The notes beneath the pieces are model-generated. The model was not told where the DNA came from. It worked only from the letters and a program-made list of their open reading frames with translations, and made no database searches. Shown piece by piece: positions 1-9,248 of a stretch of 64,000 nt of DNA. The DNA comes from Heliomarina sp018223035. Its GTDB lineage: Bacteria; Pseudomonadota; Alphaproteobacteria; Rhodobacterales; Rhodobacteraceae. Positions within the stretch are counted from its first letter, which is position 1. Each line of letters opens with the position of its first letter. A program made the position numbers and the translations under genes. The stretch covers positions 372,001 to 436,000 of the forward strand of contig JAAEZD010000001.1 in assembly GCA_018223035.1 (NCBI GenBank), read 5' to 3'.

Positions 1-505
1 ATTCGATGGCCGCATCATTGGCGATGATCTCGTGAAAGGACCGCTGCCAGACAAAGATCGGCTTGGTCGAGGATACCGAGTTCAGCGCCTCGCGGTCCAC
101 ATTGCCATGCCAGATCCGGTGAAAGCCCCATGTGACGGTGATTTCCTCGCTGCCATCATCGGCGGCAATGATCTCGGACAGGCGAGCAAGGTAGTCTTCG
201 TGGCTGGTGACTGCCGGACAGGTCCGGTCTGGCAGGACCCATTCCATCGCGGTGATGAAATGGCAGGGCATCAGGATAGCGCCAAGAGTCGGATGGAGGT
301 GCGGGTCGATAAACCCCGGCATCAGCACCTTGTCCTCGAATCGCGTGTCGATGCGGTGGGGATGCGCGTTCAGCCAGGGTTTCAGCGTCTCAAGCGTGCC
401 GACCTCGATGATCCGCCCGTCGCGCACCGCGACGGCGCTGGCCTCGGGCATGGCCCCGGTCATCGTGCGGATCTTGCGCGCGGTGAAAACGGTGATGTCG
501 CTCAT
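1..505 (-). CDS. Amidohydrolase (YtcJ/Amidohydrolase_3-like), C-terminus outside window
   Basis: The N-terminal 168 codons of a metal-dependent amidohydrolase are visible. The protein opens with a short beta-rich domain, then has the metal-binding motif GFIDPHLHP near residue 65, typical of the amidohydrolase superfamily. The stretch after it (WVLPDRTCPAV, WGFHRIWHG) resembles YtcJ-type Amidohydrolase_3 members, which are cytoplasmic and have poorly defined amide or ester substrates. The ATG at 505 is preceded by an AGGAG ribosome binding site about 9 nt away. It lies 48 nt downstream of the XRE-cupin regulator on the same strand, so the two are probably cotranscribed. The neighbouring peptide-type transporter may import its substrate; this is inference. 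The 3' part is beyond position 1. Confidence 0.85.
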   Translation of the reverse strand, partial: MSDITVFTARKIRTMTGAMPEASAVAVRDGRIIEVGTLETLKPWLNAHPHRIDTRFEDKVLMPGFIDPHLHPTLGAILMPCHFITAMEWVLPDRTCPAVTSHEDYLARLSEIIAADDGSEEITVTWGFHRIWHGNVDREALNSVSSTKPIFVWQRSFHEIIANDAAIE

Positions 506-553
506 CTGTTCTGGCTCCTGTTGGGCATGTCCCCGGCCTGTCCCGGTGGGTCT

Positions 554-1186
554 TTAAAAATTGGCCTGCGCAAAGGACCAGACGATCACGGCGTCCCCCG
601 GCCCCGGATTCCGGCAGGAATGGCTTCCGGTCCCGTTCAGTTGGAAACTGTCCCCAGCGCTTAACGAAAGTGTCTGACCGTCGATGGTCAGCTCAAGCTG
701 GCCCGACACGATGTAACCGCCCTCGTCCCCCTTGCGGGCGCGGCCCTCGGGGCCGGTCCCGGCCTCGGGCGCAAAGGTGGTCAGCACCATTTCGAGATTT
801 CCGTTCAGATGCGGCGACAGCAATTCCTCGCGCACGCCGGACTGGCTCAGGTTGATCTCGCGCCGCGCGCCGCGCCGCACCACATATGCGCTCTCGGCGG
901 AGTCCTCCTGCTCCGCGTGGGAAAAGAACCAGCTGATCGACACGTCAAGCCGCCGCGCGATCTTGTCCAGCGTATCCAGCGTGATGGGGCTCACCCCGCG
1001 CTCCAGCTCGCTCAGATGACCGACCGACCGGCCAATTGCCTTGGCCATATCGCTGAGCGTCAAACCGCGCGCCCTGCGTAATTCGCGAATCTGACGCCCC
1101 ACCGGTTCGCTGGCATTGTTCAGATCGTTTTGGTCCGTGTCGACACGTCCAGCCGACCGCTTCGATTGAATATTTGTCGAAGTCAC
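554..1186 (-). CDS. XRE-family regulator with C-terminal cupin domain
   Basis: This is a 210-residue DNA-binding regulator. An N-terminal Cro/CI-type helix-turn-helix (IRELRRARGLTLSDMAKAIG, then SVGHLSELERG) is followed by a small-molecule-binding cupin (GDEGGYIVSGQLELTIDG; LSAGDSFQLNG). Proteins of this design commonly control nearby uptake and catabolic genes in response to an amine or amino acid-like ligand. I chose the GTG at 1186 because AAGGGA precedes it by 8 to 9 nt. The frame stays open upstream to 1273 with ATGs at 1240 and 1273, but that extension runs through the promoter region. The gene is divergent from the ABC operon at 1321 and upstream of the amidohydrolase. It is the likely regulator of both; the ligand is unknown. 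Confidence 0.9.
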   Translation of the reverse strand: MTSTNIQSKRSAGRVDTDQNDLNNASEPVGRQIRELRRARGLTLSDMAKAIGRSVGHLSELERGVSPITLDTLDKIARRLDVSISWFFSHAEQEDSAESAYVVRRGARREINLSQSGVREELLSPHLNGNLEMVLTTFAPEAGTGPEGRARKGDEGGYIVSGQLELTIDGQTLSLSAGDSFQLNGTGSHSCRNPGPGDAVIVWSFAQANF

Positions 1187-1240
1187 GAGGATTTTCCCTT
1201 CTAATTTCACCGGACTGAAAAATTCGTTGCATTTTTTCAT

Positions 1241-1256
1241 AACCGTTGCAACAGTT
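1241..1256. promoter_or_regulatory. Imperfect palindrome, candidate operator of the XRE-cupin regulator
   Basis: AACCGTTGCAACAGTT is a 16-bp dyad with a perfect GTTGCAAC core and one mismatched pair. It sits between the divergent regulator (start 1186) and transporter (start 1321). A second CGTTGCA copy lies at 1224-1230. The position suits shared control of both directions; the binding protein is inferred. Confidence 0.4.
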
Positions 1257-1320
1257 CTGAATATTACAAACACAAGACGTCGGAAAAGCCGCGCAAATAA
1301 TCACCAACAGAGGACCATAG

Positions 1321-2904
1321 ATGCTTGATACTTTCCTGAAATCGCTCCCCCTCGCGCTTGCCGCGACGCTGGGCGCGGCCTCGCTCGCGCAGGCCGACCC
1401 CAAGGCGGGCGGCACGCTTACCGCCTTTACCTCGGGCTACCGGACCCTGAACGCTGCCGTGCAATCGGGGGCCGCCACCGGCGCGCCCGCCTCGCAGATC
1501 TTTGCCGGTCTGGTCACCGTCGGCGCCGATTACGCCATCGAACCCTATCTCGCTGAATCATGGGAAGTGTCCGAGGATCAGCTGACCGTGACCTTCGATC
1601 TCGTCGATGGCGCGACATTCCACGACGGGGAACCGATCACCGGCGAGGACGTGAAATTCTCGATGGAGGTGGTCAAGGCGAACCACCCGTTTGGCCAGAA
1701 CATGTTTGGCCATGTCACCAGCATCGACACGCCCGAGGCGGACAAGGTCGTGCTGCATCTCGACCAGCCGGTGCCGGGTCTCTTGATGTCGCTACAACCG
1801 CTGCTGATGCCGGTGCTGCCCAAGCATATCTATGACGACGGGCAGGACATGAAGACCCACCCCCGCAACATGGAAAACGTCGTGGGTTCCGGCCCCTTCA
1901 TGGTCGAGGAAAACGACCCGACCCAGCGCCTCACGCTGGTGAAATACGATGATTTCTTCATCGAGGGCCGCCCCTATCTCGACAAGATCGTCTATCCGCT
2001 GATCAAGGATCCGCTGACCCGCGTGCTGATGCTGGAAAAGGGCGAGATTGACTATGCGCCCTTCGCCGGGGTCCGCCCCAATGATGCGACACGCCTTGAA
2101 AAGGCCGATGGGGTGAATGTAACCACCGACGGCTATGGCGCGATCGGTTACGTGCATTATCTCGAGCTGAACCTGCGCGAAAAGCCGTTCAGCGACCACG
2201 CGGTGCGCGAAGCGCTCGCCCATGCCATCGACACGGATTTCCTCTCCAAGGTCATCTTCGGTGGCCGCACCCAGCCGGGCACTGGCCCGCTCCACACGGG
2301 CAACCCGTTCTATTCGGCGGACGTGCCTATGTACGAACCCGACATGGAAAAGGCGGCCGCCCTGCTGGACGAAGCTGGCTATCCGGTCGGCGATAACGGC
2401 GCACGGTTTTCCTTTGTGCTCGACGTGCCAAGCTGGGCCCCCGCCGCGCACGTGCCGATGGCCGAATACATTCAGGCGCAACTTGCCAAGCTGAACATCA
2501 CCGTCGAACTGCGCAAGGCCCCGGACTTCGGCACCTGGGTCAAGCGCATCGCAAGCTGGGATTACGACGCCACGATGAACGGATCCTTCAACTATCCCGA
2601 TCCGACCATCGGCGTGCATCGCCATTTCGACTGCGGCAACATCAAGAACGTGATCTGGTCGAATACCCAGGGCTACTGCAACGAAGAGATGGACAAGCTG
2701 CTTGATGCGGCGGCGGTGGAAACCGACATGGACGCCCGCAAGGCGCTCTATGCCGACATCCAGAAGATCGCGCAGGAAGACCTCGTGTTCATCTACATGC
2801 CGCAGGATTTCTCGGCGACGGTCTACTCTGATCGTGTCGGCAACGCCCCCGCGTCGCCCTTTGGTGCGCTGGCCCCGTTCACCGACGTCTACCTCGAAGA
2901 GTAA
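1321..2904 (+). CDS. ABC transporter substrate-binding protein, family 5 (peptide/opine/nickel type)
   Basis: This 527-residue periplasmic binding protein starts with a Sec signal peptide ending around ASLAQA (residues 20 to 25). It has the SBP family 5 signatures: the N-terminal Y..IEPYLAESWEVSEDQLT region, the VTFDLVDGATFHDGEPIT strand and the C-terminal DVYLEE end. Length fits the family (500 to 550). It would capture a peptide or similar cationic solute for the permeases encoded next. It is the first gene of a five-gene operon and is followed by a GC hairpin at 2912-2937. The substrate cannot be read from sequence; the amidohydrolase neighbour hints at an amide-containing compound. Confidence 0.95.
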   Translation: MLDTFLKSLPLALAATLGAASLAQADPKAGGTLTAFTSGYRTLNAAVQSGAATGAPASQIFAGLVTVGADYAIEPYLAESWEVSEDQLTVTFDLVDGATFHDGEPITGEDVKFSMEVVKANHPFGQNMFGHVTSIDTPEADKVVLHLDQPVPGLLMSLQPLLMPVLPKHIYDDGQDMKTHPRNMENVVGSGPFMVEENDPTQRLTLVKYDDFFIEGRPYLDKIVYPLIKDPLTRVLMLEKGEIDYAPFAGVRPNDATRLEKADGVNVTTDGYGAIGYVHYLELNLREKPFSDHAVREALAHAIDTDFLSKVIFGGRTQPGTGPLHTGNPFYSADVPMYEPDMEKAAALLDEAGYPVGDNGARFSFVLDVPSWAPAAHVPMAEYIQAQLAKLNITVELRKAPDFGTWVKRIASWDYDATMNGSFNYPDPTIGVHRHFDCGNIKNVIWSNTQGYCNEEMDKLLDAAAVETDMDARKALYADIQKIAQEDLVFIYMPQDFSATVYSDRVGNAPASPFGALAPFTDVYLEE

Positions 2905-2911
2905 AGCAACC

Positions 2912-2937
2912 GGGAGGGCGGTTTGCGCCGCCCTCCC
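2912..2937 (+). terminator. GC hairpin between binding-protein gene and permease gene
   Basis: GGGAGGGCGG (2912-2921) pairs perfectly with CCGCCCTCCC (2928-2937) across a 6-nt loop. No T tract follows, so it is more likely an RNA-stabilising or partial-termination hairpin than a full terminator. Confidence 0.6.
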
Positions 2938-2966
2938 CGTACCTCTCACGAAAAGGGATTGCCCCC

Positions 2967-3935
2967 GTGCTCACCGGACTGCTGCGCAAGCTCGCCAATG
3001 CTGTATTATTGCTTTTCGCCGTGCTCGTGCTGAATTTCGCTTTGATCCACATCGCCCCCGGCGATCCGGTCGAGGCGCTGGTCGGTGAGATGGGCGGCGC
3101 GACCCCTGAACTTATCGCCGAGTTGCGCGAAAGCTTTGGCCTCGATCAGCCGCTTTATGTGCAGATCGGCCATTACCTCGGTCGCGTGCTGCAGGGCGAT
3201 CTAGGCTATTCCACGTATTACGACCAGCCGGTGACCCACCTGATCGCCGAGCGCATAGGGCCGACCTTGCTGCTGGTAACCGTCGCCCTGCTCTGGGCCA
3301 TCGTCATCGGCACCATTCTTGGCGTCTTTTCCGCCCAGCGCCGCAATTCATGGATCTCGCACCTCGTCACGGTGTTGTCGCTGGCGGGCTTCTCCGCCCC
3401 GGTTTTCTGGATCGGGATCATGCTGATCCTGCTTCTCTCCGTCGCCTTCCCGATCCTGCCGATCTCGGGCATGACCAGCACCGAGACCGCGACAAGCACC
3501 ATCGGCTATATCCTCGACGTCGCCCATCATCTGGTGCTGCCCGCACTGACGCTCGGTCTGATCTACCTTGCCTTTTACAGCCGCCTGTCGCGTACCAGCA
3601 TGCTCGAAGTGCTCGAGACAGACTATGTCCGCACCGCCCGCGCCAAGGGCCTGCCGAAACGGCTGGTGATCTACAAACACGCGCTGCGCAACGCGGTGCT
3701 TCCCGTCGTCACCTTTGCCGGCCTTCAATTCGGACAGGTGATCTCCGGCGCGGTGCTGGTGGAGACCGTTTTCGCATGGCCCGGGCTTGGCACGCTTGCC
3801 TTTGAATCGATCCTGCGCCGCGACACGCCCACCCTGCTCGGCATTCTGTTCTTTTCCGCCCTGATGGTCGTGGTGATGAACCTGCTGACCGACGTCATCT
3901 ACCGCCGGATCGACCCAAGGATAAAAGCCACATGA
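2967..3935 (+). CDS. Peptide-type ABC transporter permease (DppB family)
   Basis: This 322-residue inner membrane permease has the DppB layout: a first membrane helix (residues 8 to 28), the conserved segment LNFALIHIAPGDPVEALVGE, then five more helices. The cytoplasmic EAA-type loop is DYVRTARAKGLPKRLVIYKHALRNA, shown here in part. The GTG at 2967 is preceded by AAAAGGGA. The end overlaps the next permease by 4 nt (ATGA). It should form the channel as a heterodimer with the following gene. Confidence 0.95.
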   Translation: MLTGLLRKLANAVLLLFAVLVLNFALIHIAPGDPVEALVGEMGGATPELIAELRESFGLDQPLYVQIGHYLGRVLQGDLGYSTYYDQPVTHLIAERIGPTLLLVTVALLWAIVIGTILGVFSAQRRNSWISHLVTVLSLAGFSAPVFWIGIMLILLLSVAFPILPISGMTSTETATSTIGYILDVAHHLVLPALTLGLIYLAFYSRLSRTSMLEVLETDYVRTARAKGLPKRLVIYKHALRNAVLPVVTFAGLQFGQVISGAVLVETVFAWPGLGTLAFESILRRDTPTLLGILFFSALMVVVMNLLTDVIYRRIDPRIKAT

Positions 3936-4831
3936 GCGTCACCGACACCACCCCGCCCATCGCCACGCCGGTGAAACCGCTGCCAAAACCGGTCTCGCCC
4001 TCGCGGCAGGTCTGGCAGATGTTCCGCCAGAACCATTCCGCGATGATCGGGCTGTTCATCCTGTTCGCGATCATCGTGATCTCGATTATCGGGCCGTCGC
4101 TTTATACCGTCTCGCCGCGCGATATGGTCTGGATGCCGCTGACCCCGCCGGGCCAGTCGGAATACCTGCTGGGCACCGACTACCTTGGCCGCGACCTGCT
4201 GGCCGGGCTGATCAACGGCGGGCGCGTGACCATCACCATCGGCTTTGCCGCCGCCGTGCTGACCATCCTGATCGGCGTCACCATCGGCGCGCTGGCCGGG
4301 TTCTTTGGCGGCCGCGTCGATAACGTGCTGATGCGCGTGACCGAGTTCTTTCAGGTCCTGCCGAACCTGCTCTTTGCTATGGTCGTCGTGATGCTCTTCT
4401 CGCCCTCGCTGATCAACATCGCCATCGCCATCGGCATCGTATCATGGACCTCGACCGCGCGATTGACCCGCGCCGAATTTCTCAAGATCCGCGAGATGGA
4501 TTACGTCAAAGCTGAACGCTCCATCGGCGCAGGCAATGCCCGGCTGATCTGGAAGGTGATCCTGCCCAATGCCGCGCCGCCGCTTATCGTGGTCGCCGCC
4601 CTGTCCATCGGCTCGGCCATCCTGTTCGAGGCAGGCCTTTCCTTTCTCGGTCTTTCAGATCCCAACGCGATGAGCTGGGGCCGCATGATCGGCGACAACC
4701 GCCCCTATATCCTCGACAGCTCGTGGGGCGTGACCTTTCCCGGCATTGCCATCTTCCTGACCGTGCTGGCCATCAGCCTTGTGGGCGACGGGCTGAACGA
4801 CGCCATCAACCCGAAATTGAGACAGCGATGA
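3932..4831 (+). CDS. Peptide-type ABC transporter permease (DppC family)
   Basis: This 299-residue protein is the DppC-type partner permease. It has an N-terminal cytoplasmic leader, a first membrane helix around residues 42 to 62, the family motif LLGTDYLGRDLLAGLINGGR and the EAA loop EFLKIREMDYVKAERSIGAG. Its start overlaps the upstream stop by 4 nt and its stop overlaps the next ATG by 4 nt, so expression of permeases and ATPases is translationally coupled. Confidence 0.95.
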   Translation: MSVTDTTPPIATPVKPLPKPVSPSRQVWQMFRQNHSAMIGLFILFAIIVISIIGPSLYTVSPRDMVWMPLTPPGQSEYLLGTDYLGRDLLAGLINGGRVTITIGFAAAVLTILIGVTIGALAGFFGGRVDNVLMRVTEFFQVLPNLLFAMVVVMLFSPSLINIAIAIGIVSWTSTARLTRAEFLKIREMDYVKAERSIGAGNARLIWKVILPNAAPPLIVVAALSIGSAILFEAGLSFLGLSDPNAMSWGRMIGDNRPYILDSSWGVTFPGIAIFLTVLAISLVGDGLNDAINPKLRQR

Positions 4832-5832
4832 CCAGCTCTTCCCCTCTCCTCTCGGTTCGCGATCTAGAGATTTCCTTCCGCACCGGCGGGCGTGAAATCC
4901 CCGTGGTACGCGACCTCTCGTTTGATCTCGCCGCCGGTGAGACCCTCGGCATCGTCGGCGAATCCGGCTGCGGCAAAAGCATCACGGCGCTGTCCCTGAT
5001 CGGCCTCGTCCCCAGCCCACCGGGTCGCGTCTCCAAGGGGCAGATCCTGCTGAACGGCGAAGACATCGTGACCGTAGGCGAAGACCGTCTGACCCGCATC
5101 CGCGGCAACGAAATCTCGATGGTGTTTCAGGAACCGATGACCTCGCTAAACCCGGTCTACACGGTGGGCGAACAGATCGCCGAAACCGCCCGCGCGCATT
5201 TCGGCAGCTCGCGCGCCGAAGCATGGGACCGCGCCATCGAAATGCTGAAACTGGTCGGCATCCCCTCGCCCGAGCAGCGCGCCCATAACTATCCGCACCA
5301 GCTATCCGGCGGGATGCGCCAGCGGGTGATGATCGCCATCGCACTGGTCTGCGAACCCAAGGTGCTGATCGCGGATGAACCGACCACCGCGCTCGACGTG
5401 ACGGTACAGGCGCAGATATTCGATCTGTTCCGCGAGCTGCAGCACAAGATCAAGGCCGCCATCATCCTCATCACTCATGACATCGGCGTCGTCGCCCAGA
5501 TGTGCGACCGGGTCATGGTCATGTACGCGGGCCGTAAAATCGAGGAAGGCCCCGTCCGCTCTTTCATCCGCGACCCGCGCCACCCCTATACCCGCGGGCT
5601 GATCTCCTGCATCCCCAAGCTCAGCCGCGATCCAAGCGACACGCCGGAACCCCTGTTCGAAATTCCCGGCGTAGTGCCAAGCCCCGCCGATCTCGCCGAG
5701 CTCAAGGGCTGCGCCTTTGCGCCGCGCTGCAACCGCGCGATCAATGAATGCCAGTTGCACAGCCCCGCCCTGACTCCGCTGGGCTCGGACCGCGCCGTCG
5801 CCTGCCTGCGCCAAGAGGAGATCCCCGCATGA
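4828..5832 (+). CDS. Peptide-type ABC transporter ATP-binding protein (DppD family)
   Basis: This 334-residue ATPase has Walker A GESGCGKS near residue 45, the signature LSGGMRQRV near 160, Walker B VLIADEPTTALD and the switch histidine in ITHDIG. The C-terminal 80 residues form the oligopeptide-transporter extension with PRHPYTRGL and the CAFAPRC cysteine cluster. I chose the ATG at 4828 because it overlaps the permease stop; the open frame runs further upstream only inside the permease gene. It powers the system together with the next ATPase. Confidence 0.95.
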   Translation: MTSSSPLLSVRDLEISFRTGGREIPVVRDLSFDLAAGETLGIVGESGCGKSITALSLIGLVPSPPGRVSKGQILLNGEDIVTVGEDRLTRIRGNEISMVFQEPMTSLNPVYTVGEQIAETARAHFGSSRAEAWDRAIEMLKLVGIPSPEQRAHNYPHQLSGGMRQRVMIAIALVCEPKVLIADEPTTALDVTVQAQIFDLFRELQHKIKAAIILITHDIGVVAQMCDRVMVMYAGRKIEEGPVRSFIRDPRHPYTRGLISCIPKLSRDPSDTPEPLFEIPGVVPSPADLAELKGCAFAPRCNRAINECQLHSPALTPLGSDRAVACLRQEEIPA

Positions 5833-6827
5833 GCGAAACACCGGCCCTCAGCGTCTCGGACCTCAAGGTCCATTTCCCAGTCGGCGGCGGCAAGGTCGTC
5901 CATGCGGTCGACGGGATCAGTTTCGACATCCCCGCCGGCATCGCCTTTGGCCTCGTGGGTGAATCCGGCTCCGGCAAGACAACCGCCGCCATGGCCTGCG
6001 CCCGGCTCAACGATGCGACCGACGGCACGATCCGGCTGGGCGGCGAGGACATCACCCATCTGGACGGCGACCAGATGCGGCAGGCGCGGCGCGACATTCA
6101 GGTGGTGTTTCAGGACCCCTACGCCTCGCTCAACCCACGCGAACGCGCCGGGGCGATCGTGCGGCGCCCGATGGATCTCATGGAGATCGGAACGCCCAAG
6201 GAACGCGAGGATCGCGTCGATGAGCTTTTCGCGACCGTGGGCCTGCGCGCCGAGCAAAAGGCGCTGTTTCCGCACCAGTTCTCGGGCGGGCAGCGCCAGC
6301 GCATCGGTATCGCCCGGGCACTTGCCACGCGGCCCAAGCTCATTGTCTGCGACGAACCCGTCTCGGCGCTGGACGTGGCCATTCAGGCGCAGATCCTGAA
6401 TCTGCTCGGTCGCCTCAAGGCGGAACTGGGCCTGTCCTACCTGTTCATCAGCCATGACCTTGGCGTGGTCCAGCACCTCTGCGACCAGATCGCGGTTATG
6501 TACCTTGGCCAGATCGTCGAGATCGGCTCACGAAGCGCGATTTTTCGGCGACCCATGCACCCCTACACGATGGCGCTCATCTCGGCTGTGCCAACGCTCG
6601 AGGCCGGGATGGACGCAGGCATGCGGCTGAAAGGCGACCCGCCCAGCCCGATCTCCCCGCCCGACGGATGCCGCTTTGCCGGGCGCTGCCAGTTCGCGCA
6701 GGATCGTTGCCGTCAGGAAAGCCCGGTACTTTCCGGCGATCCGGATGGCCACAGGGTTGCCTGTTTCCGCGCCCGCGACCCCGAGGTCGCGGCCCTGAGG
6801 GACAAGCTGACCAGCACTCCCGCCTAG
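5829..6827 (+). CDS. Peptide-type ABC transporter ATP-binding protein (DppF family)
   Basis: This 332-residue second ATPase has Walker A GESGSGKT near residue 44, QVVFQDPYASLNPRE as the Q-loop region, the signature FSGGQRQRI and Walker B LIVCDEPVSALD. The DppF-type C-terminus HPYTMALISAVP and the RCRFA/GRCQFAQDRC cysteine region are present. The start overlaps the DppD stop (ATGA). Its 3' end overlaps the convergent livF-like gene by 4 nt, with no room for a separate terminator. Confidence 0.95.
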   Translation: MSETPALSVSDLKVHFPVGGGKVVHAVDGISFDIPAGIAFGLVGESGSGKTTAAMACARLNDATDGTIRLGGEDITHLDGDQMRQARRDIQVVFQDPYASLNPRERAGAIVRRPMDLMEIGTPKEREDRVDELFATVGLRAEQKALFPHQFSGGQRQRIGIARALATRPKLIVCDEPVSALDVAIQAQILNLLGRLKAELGLSYLFISHDLGVVQHLCDQIAVMYLGQIVEIGSRSAIFRRPMHPYTMALISAVPTLEAGMDAGMRLKGDPPSPISPPDGCRFAGRCQFAQDRCRQESPVLSGDPDGHRVACFRARDPEVAALRDKLTSTPA

Positions 6828-7531
6828 GCCCCGACACCCACGTATTGATGCAGCAGGCTCTTGTCGCTGCGGATCTCTTCGATGTCGAAGCGGGCCTTGA
6901 TCTCGCCGTGGTTCATGAACGCCACCCGGTCGGCAATCGGCAGCACCGCATCGACCCGCTGTTCCACCAACAGGATTGCCACGCCATCGTCGCGCAGCTT
7001 GACCACCGCCTCACGGATACTGGCAATGGCCGATGGCATCAGCCCCTCGGTCGGCTCGTCCAGCATCAAGACCGACGGGTTCACGCAAAGCGCACGTGCC
7101 ATCGACAGCATCGTCTGTTCACCCCCCGACAGCGTGCCCGAGCGTTGTTTCATCCGCTCGCGCAACACCGGGAACAGCCCCAGCGCATAATCCAGCGACT
7201 CCTGCCCCGAATGGCGCGTCATCAGCCCGATCTCGAGATTTTCCGCCACGGTGAGTTCCGAAAACAGCCGCCGTCCCTGCGGCACATAGCCGATCCCGCG
7301 CCGGGGAATTTCGGAGGCGGCCAAGCCGGTCAGCTCTTCTCCATCCAGCCAGAGCCGCCCGGCCGCAGGCCTCACCGTGCCCATGATCGCCTTGAGCGCG
7401 GTGGTCTTGCCCGCGCCGTTCCGGCCCATAAGGCAAAGCACCTCGCCGCCCTTAACGGTAATCGAGAAATCACGCAGCGCCTGACTGCGGCCATAAAAGG
7501 CGTCATAGCCCTCGACGCGCATCTCGCTCAT
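6824..7531 (-). CDS. Branched-chain amino acid-type ABC transporter ATP-binding protein (LivF family)
   Basis: This 235-residue ATPase has Walker A GRNGAGKT near residue 36, the signature LSGGEQTMLSMARAL, Walker B VLMLDEPTEGL and the typical LivF C-terminus. It is the last gene of a minus-strand operon and starts 4 nt inside the stop of the LivG-type gene. Liv systems import branched-chain amino acids but also amides, urea and aromatic acids; this one cannot be assigned more finely. Confidence 0.94.
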   Translation of the reverse strand: MSEMRVEGYDAFYGRSQALRDFSITVKGGEVLCLMGRNGAGKTTALKAIMGTVRPAAGRLWLDGEELTGLAASEIPRRGIGYVPQGRRLFSELTVAENLEIGLMTRHSGQESLDYALGLFPVLRERMKQRSGTLSGGEQTMLSMARALCVNPSVLMLDEPTEGLMPSAIASIREAVVKLRDDGVAILLVEQRVDAVLPIADRVAFMNHGEIKARFDIEEIRSDKSLLHQYVGVGA

Positions 7532-8268
7532 GCCGGTGCTCCCAGATAGGCGGCTTGCACCGCGTCATTGCTGACGATTTCACCGGGGCTGCCCTCGGCC
7601 AGTACCCGGCCAGTCTCCAGCACGGTGATCCGGTCGGCCAGCGCCATCACCACATCCATGTTATGCTCGATCAGCAGCACCGTGGCCGATTGCGCTACCC
7701 GCCGCACGACCTCCTGAAAGTTCTCGATCTCGGAATCCGACAGGCCCTGCGTCGGCTCGTCCAAAATCAGCAGCTTGGGTTGCAGCGCCAGCCCCATCGC
7801 CACCTCAAGAAGACGCTGATGCCCATAAGCCAGCGTTCCGGCGGTTTCATAAAGCAGGTCGCCCAGCCCGACCTCCTGCGCGGCCTTGGTCGCAGCCCGC
7901 GCGATCTCCACCTCGCTGACGGGCTTGCGCGAAAACAGATGCGGGCGCAGCCGGTTCTGCGCGGCGATCGCGATATTTTCCAGTACGGTCATCGCCCCGT
8001 AGATATTGGTGATCTGGAACGTATAGGCGATCCCCATGCGCACCCGTTTATGCGCGGGCATCCCGGTCACGTCGCGATCTTCAAAAAACACCTGCCCGGC
8101 CGAGGGCTTGATCCGCCCCGACAGCAGGCTGACAAAGGTAGACTTACCCGCGCCATTCGGGCCGATGATGGCGCGGATCTCACCAGGGTCCAGCGCGAAG
8201 TCCACGCCATCCACCGCCTTGAGCCCGTCGAAATGGCGTGACAGCCCCTTGGTACGCAGCAAGGTCAT
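7528..8268 (-). CDS. Branched-chain amino acid-type ABC transporter ATP-binding protein (LivG family)
   Basis: This 246-residue ATPase has Walker A GPNGAGKS, the LivG Q-loop region GIAYTFQITNIYGAMTVLEN and Walker B LLILDEPTQGLS. The ABC signature reads LAYGHQRLLEVA, a LivG-like variant without the double glycine of LSGGQ. The start is taken as ATG 8268 because it overlaps the LivM stop (ATGA). An upstream in-frame ATG at 8325 lies inside livM. Confidence 0.93.
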   Translation of the reverse strand: MTLLRTKGLSRHFDGLKAVDGVDFALDPGEIRAIIGPNGAGKSTFVSLLSGRIKPSAGQVFFEDRDVTGMPAHKRVRMGIAYTFQITNIYGAMTVLENIAIAAQNRLRPHLFSRKPVSEVEIARAATKAAQEVGLGDLLYETAGTLAYGHQRLLEVAMGLALQPKLLILDEPTQGLSDSEIENFQEVVRRVAQSATVLLIEHNMDVVMALADRITVLETGRVLAEGSPGEIVSNDAVQAAYLGAPA

Positions 8269-9224
8269 TTCAGCCACCCCAGCCATCTGTCGCGGATCGT
8301 GCCAAGAATACCTTTGGGAAACCACAGGTTCACCACGATCAGCAGGACACCGATTACGATCAGGTAGGCCGTTGTGATCCCGCTTAGGCGATCAATCAGC
8401 ATGGTCATGACTGCCGTACCCAAGAGCGGCCCAAGCAGCGTCCCCGGTCCGCCGATCAGCGTGTAAAGTAGCGCCTCGATCGAGTTCTGGAACCCCGCAA
8501 AAGACGACCCGATATAGCCGAACATCAACCCGTAAAGCGCCCCCGCCGTGCCAGAAATGGTGCCCGACACGGTAAAGGCGGTCAGCTTGATCGAATAGGT
8601 GTCAAAGCCCAGCATCTGGGTGCGCGGCTCATTCTCGCGTACCGCTACGAACAACCGGCCCAGCGGCCCCTGCGTGATCGCGAATAGCACCGCCAGCACC
8701 ACCGTAAAGATCAGCAGCGCAAGGTTGAACCGGGCCGTGTCCGAGGTCATGTCGACGACGAAGCCGAACAGGCCAAAGCTGCGCGCATCGGTCGGCAGGG
8801 TCAGCCCCTGATCGCCGCCGGTGATACTGGTGAACTGGAGCGTCATCAGGTAGCCCGCCTGTGCGAACATCAGCGTCACGATCATAAAGGACACAGCCTG
8901 CGTGCGCAGCGCCAGCAGACCGATCACCAGCGACACCCCGAAGGCGCCAATGATCCCAAGCAGAAAGGCGACCGGCAAGGTAACGCCCCAGTAATAGGTC
9001 GAGAGACCCGCCGCATAAAGACCGGCGGCAAAGAACATCGCATGCCCCAGACTGAGCAGCCCGGTATAGCCCATCAGCATGTTATACCCCATCGCAAAGA
9101 CCGACAGGATCAGGATGCGGGTCAGCGCGAGCGTCAGATAGGGTGGCAGCACGAATTGCAGCCCGAAAAGGACGATGACCGTGACGACGCAGAGCGCCAG
9201 CAATTTACCATTGTGCAACGTCAT
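8265..9224 (-). CDS. Branched-chain amino acid-type ABC transporter permease (LivM family)
   Basis: This 319-residue membrane protein has about nine hydrophobic segments. It carries the LivM motifs GYNMLMGYTGLLSLGHAMFF near residue 45 and AVRENEPRTQMLGFDTYSIK near 190. The ATG at 9224 begins the protein at MTLHNGKL. The frame stays open upstream to 9410, but that stretch has no membrane or family features and runs into livH. It forms the channel with the LivH-type permease. Confidence 0.93.
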   Translation of the reverse strand: MTLHNGKLLALCVVTVIVLFGLQFVLPPYLTLALTRILILSVFAMGYNMLMGYTGLLSLGHAMFFAAGLYAAGLSTYYWGVTLPVAFLLGIIGAFGVSLVIGLLALRTQAVSFMIVTLMFAQAGYLMTLQFTSITGGDQGLTLPTDARSFGLFGFVVDMTSDTARFNLALLIFTVVLAVLFAITQGPLGRLFVAVRENEPRTQMLGFDTYSIKLTAFTVSGTISGTAGALYGLMFGYIGSSFAGFQNSIEALLYTLIGGPGTLLGPLLGTAVMTMLIDRLSGITTAYLIVIGVLLIVVNLWFPKGILGTIRDRWLGWLK

Positions 9225-9248
9225 GACCGGTGATTTCCGCCTGTCTGA

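Noticed and set aside
1792..2949. Minus-strand open frame of 385 codons over the first binding-protein gene
   Set aside because: It is the mirror of a GC-rich gene in the complementary frame and has no family features; the plus-strand protein is clear.
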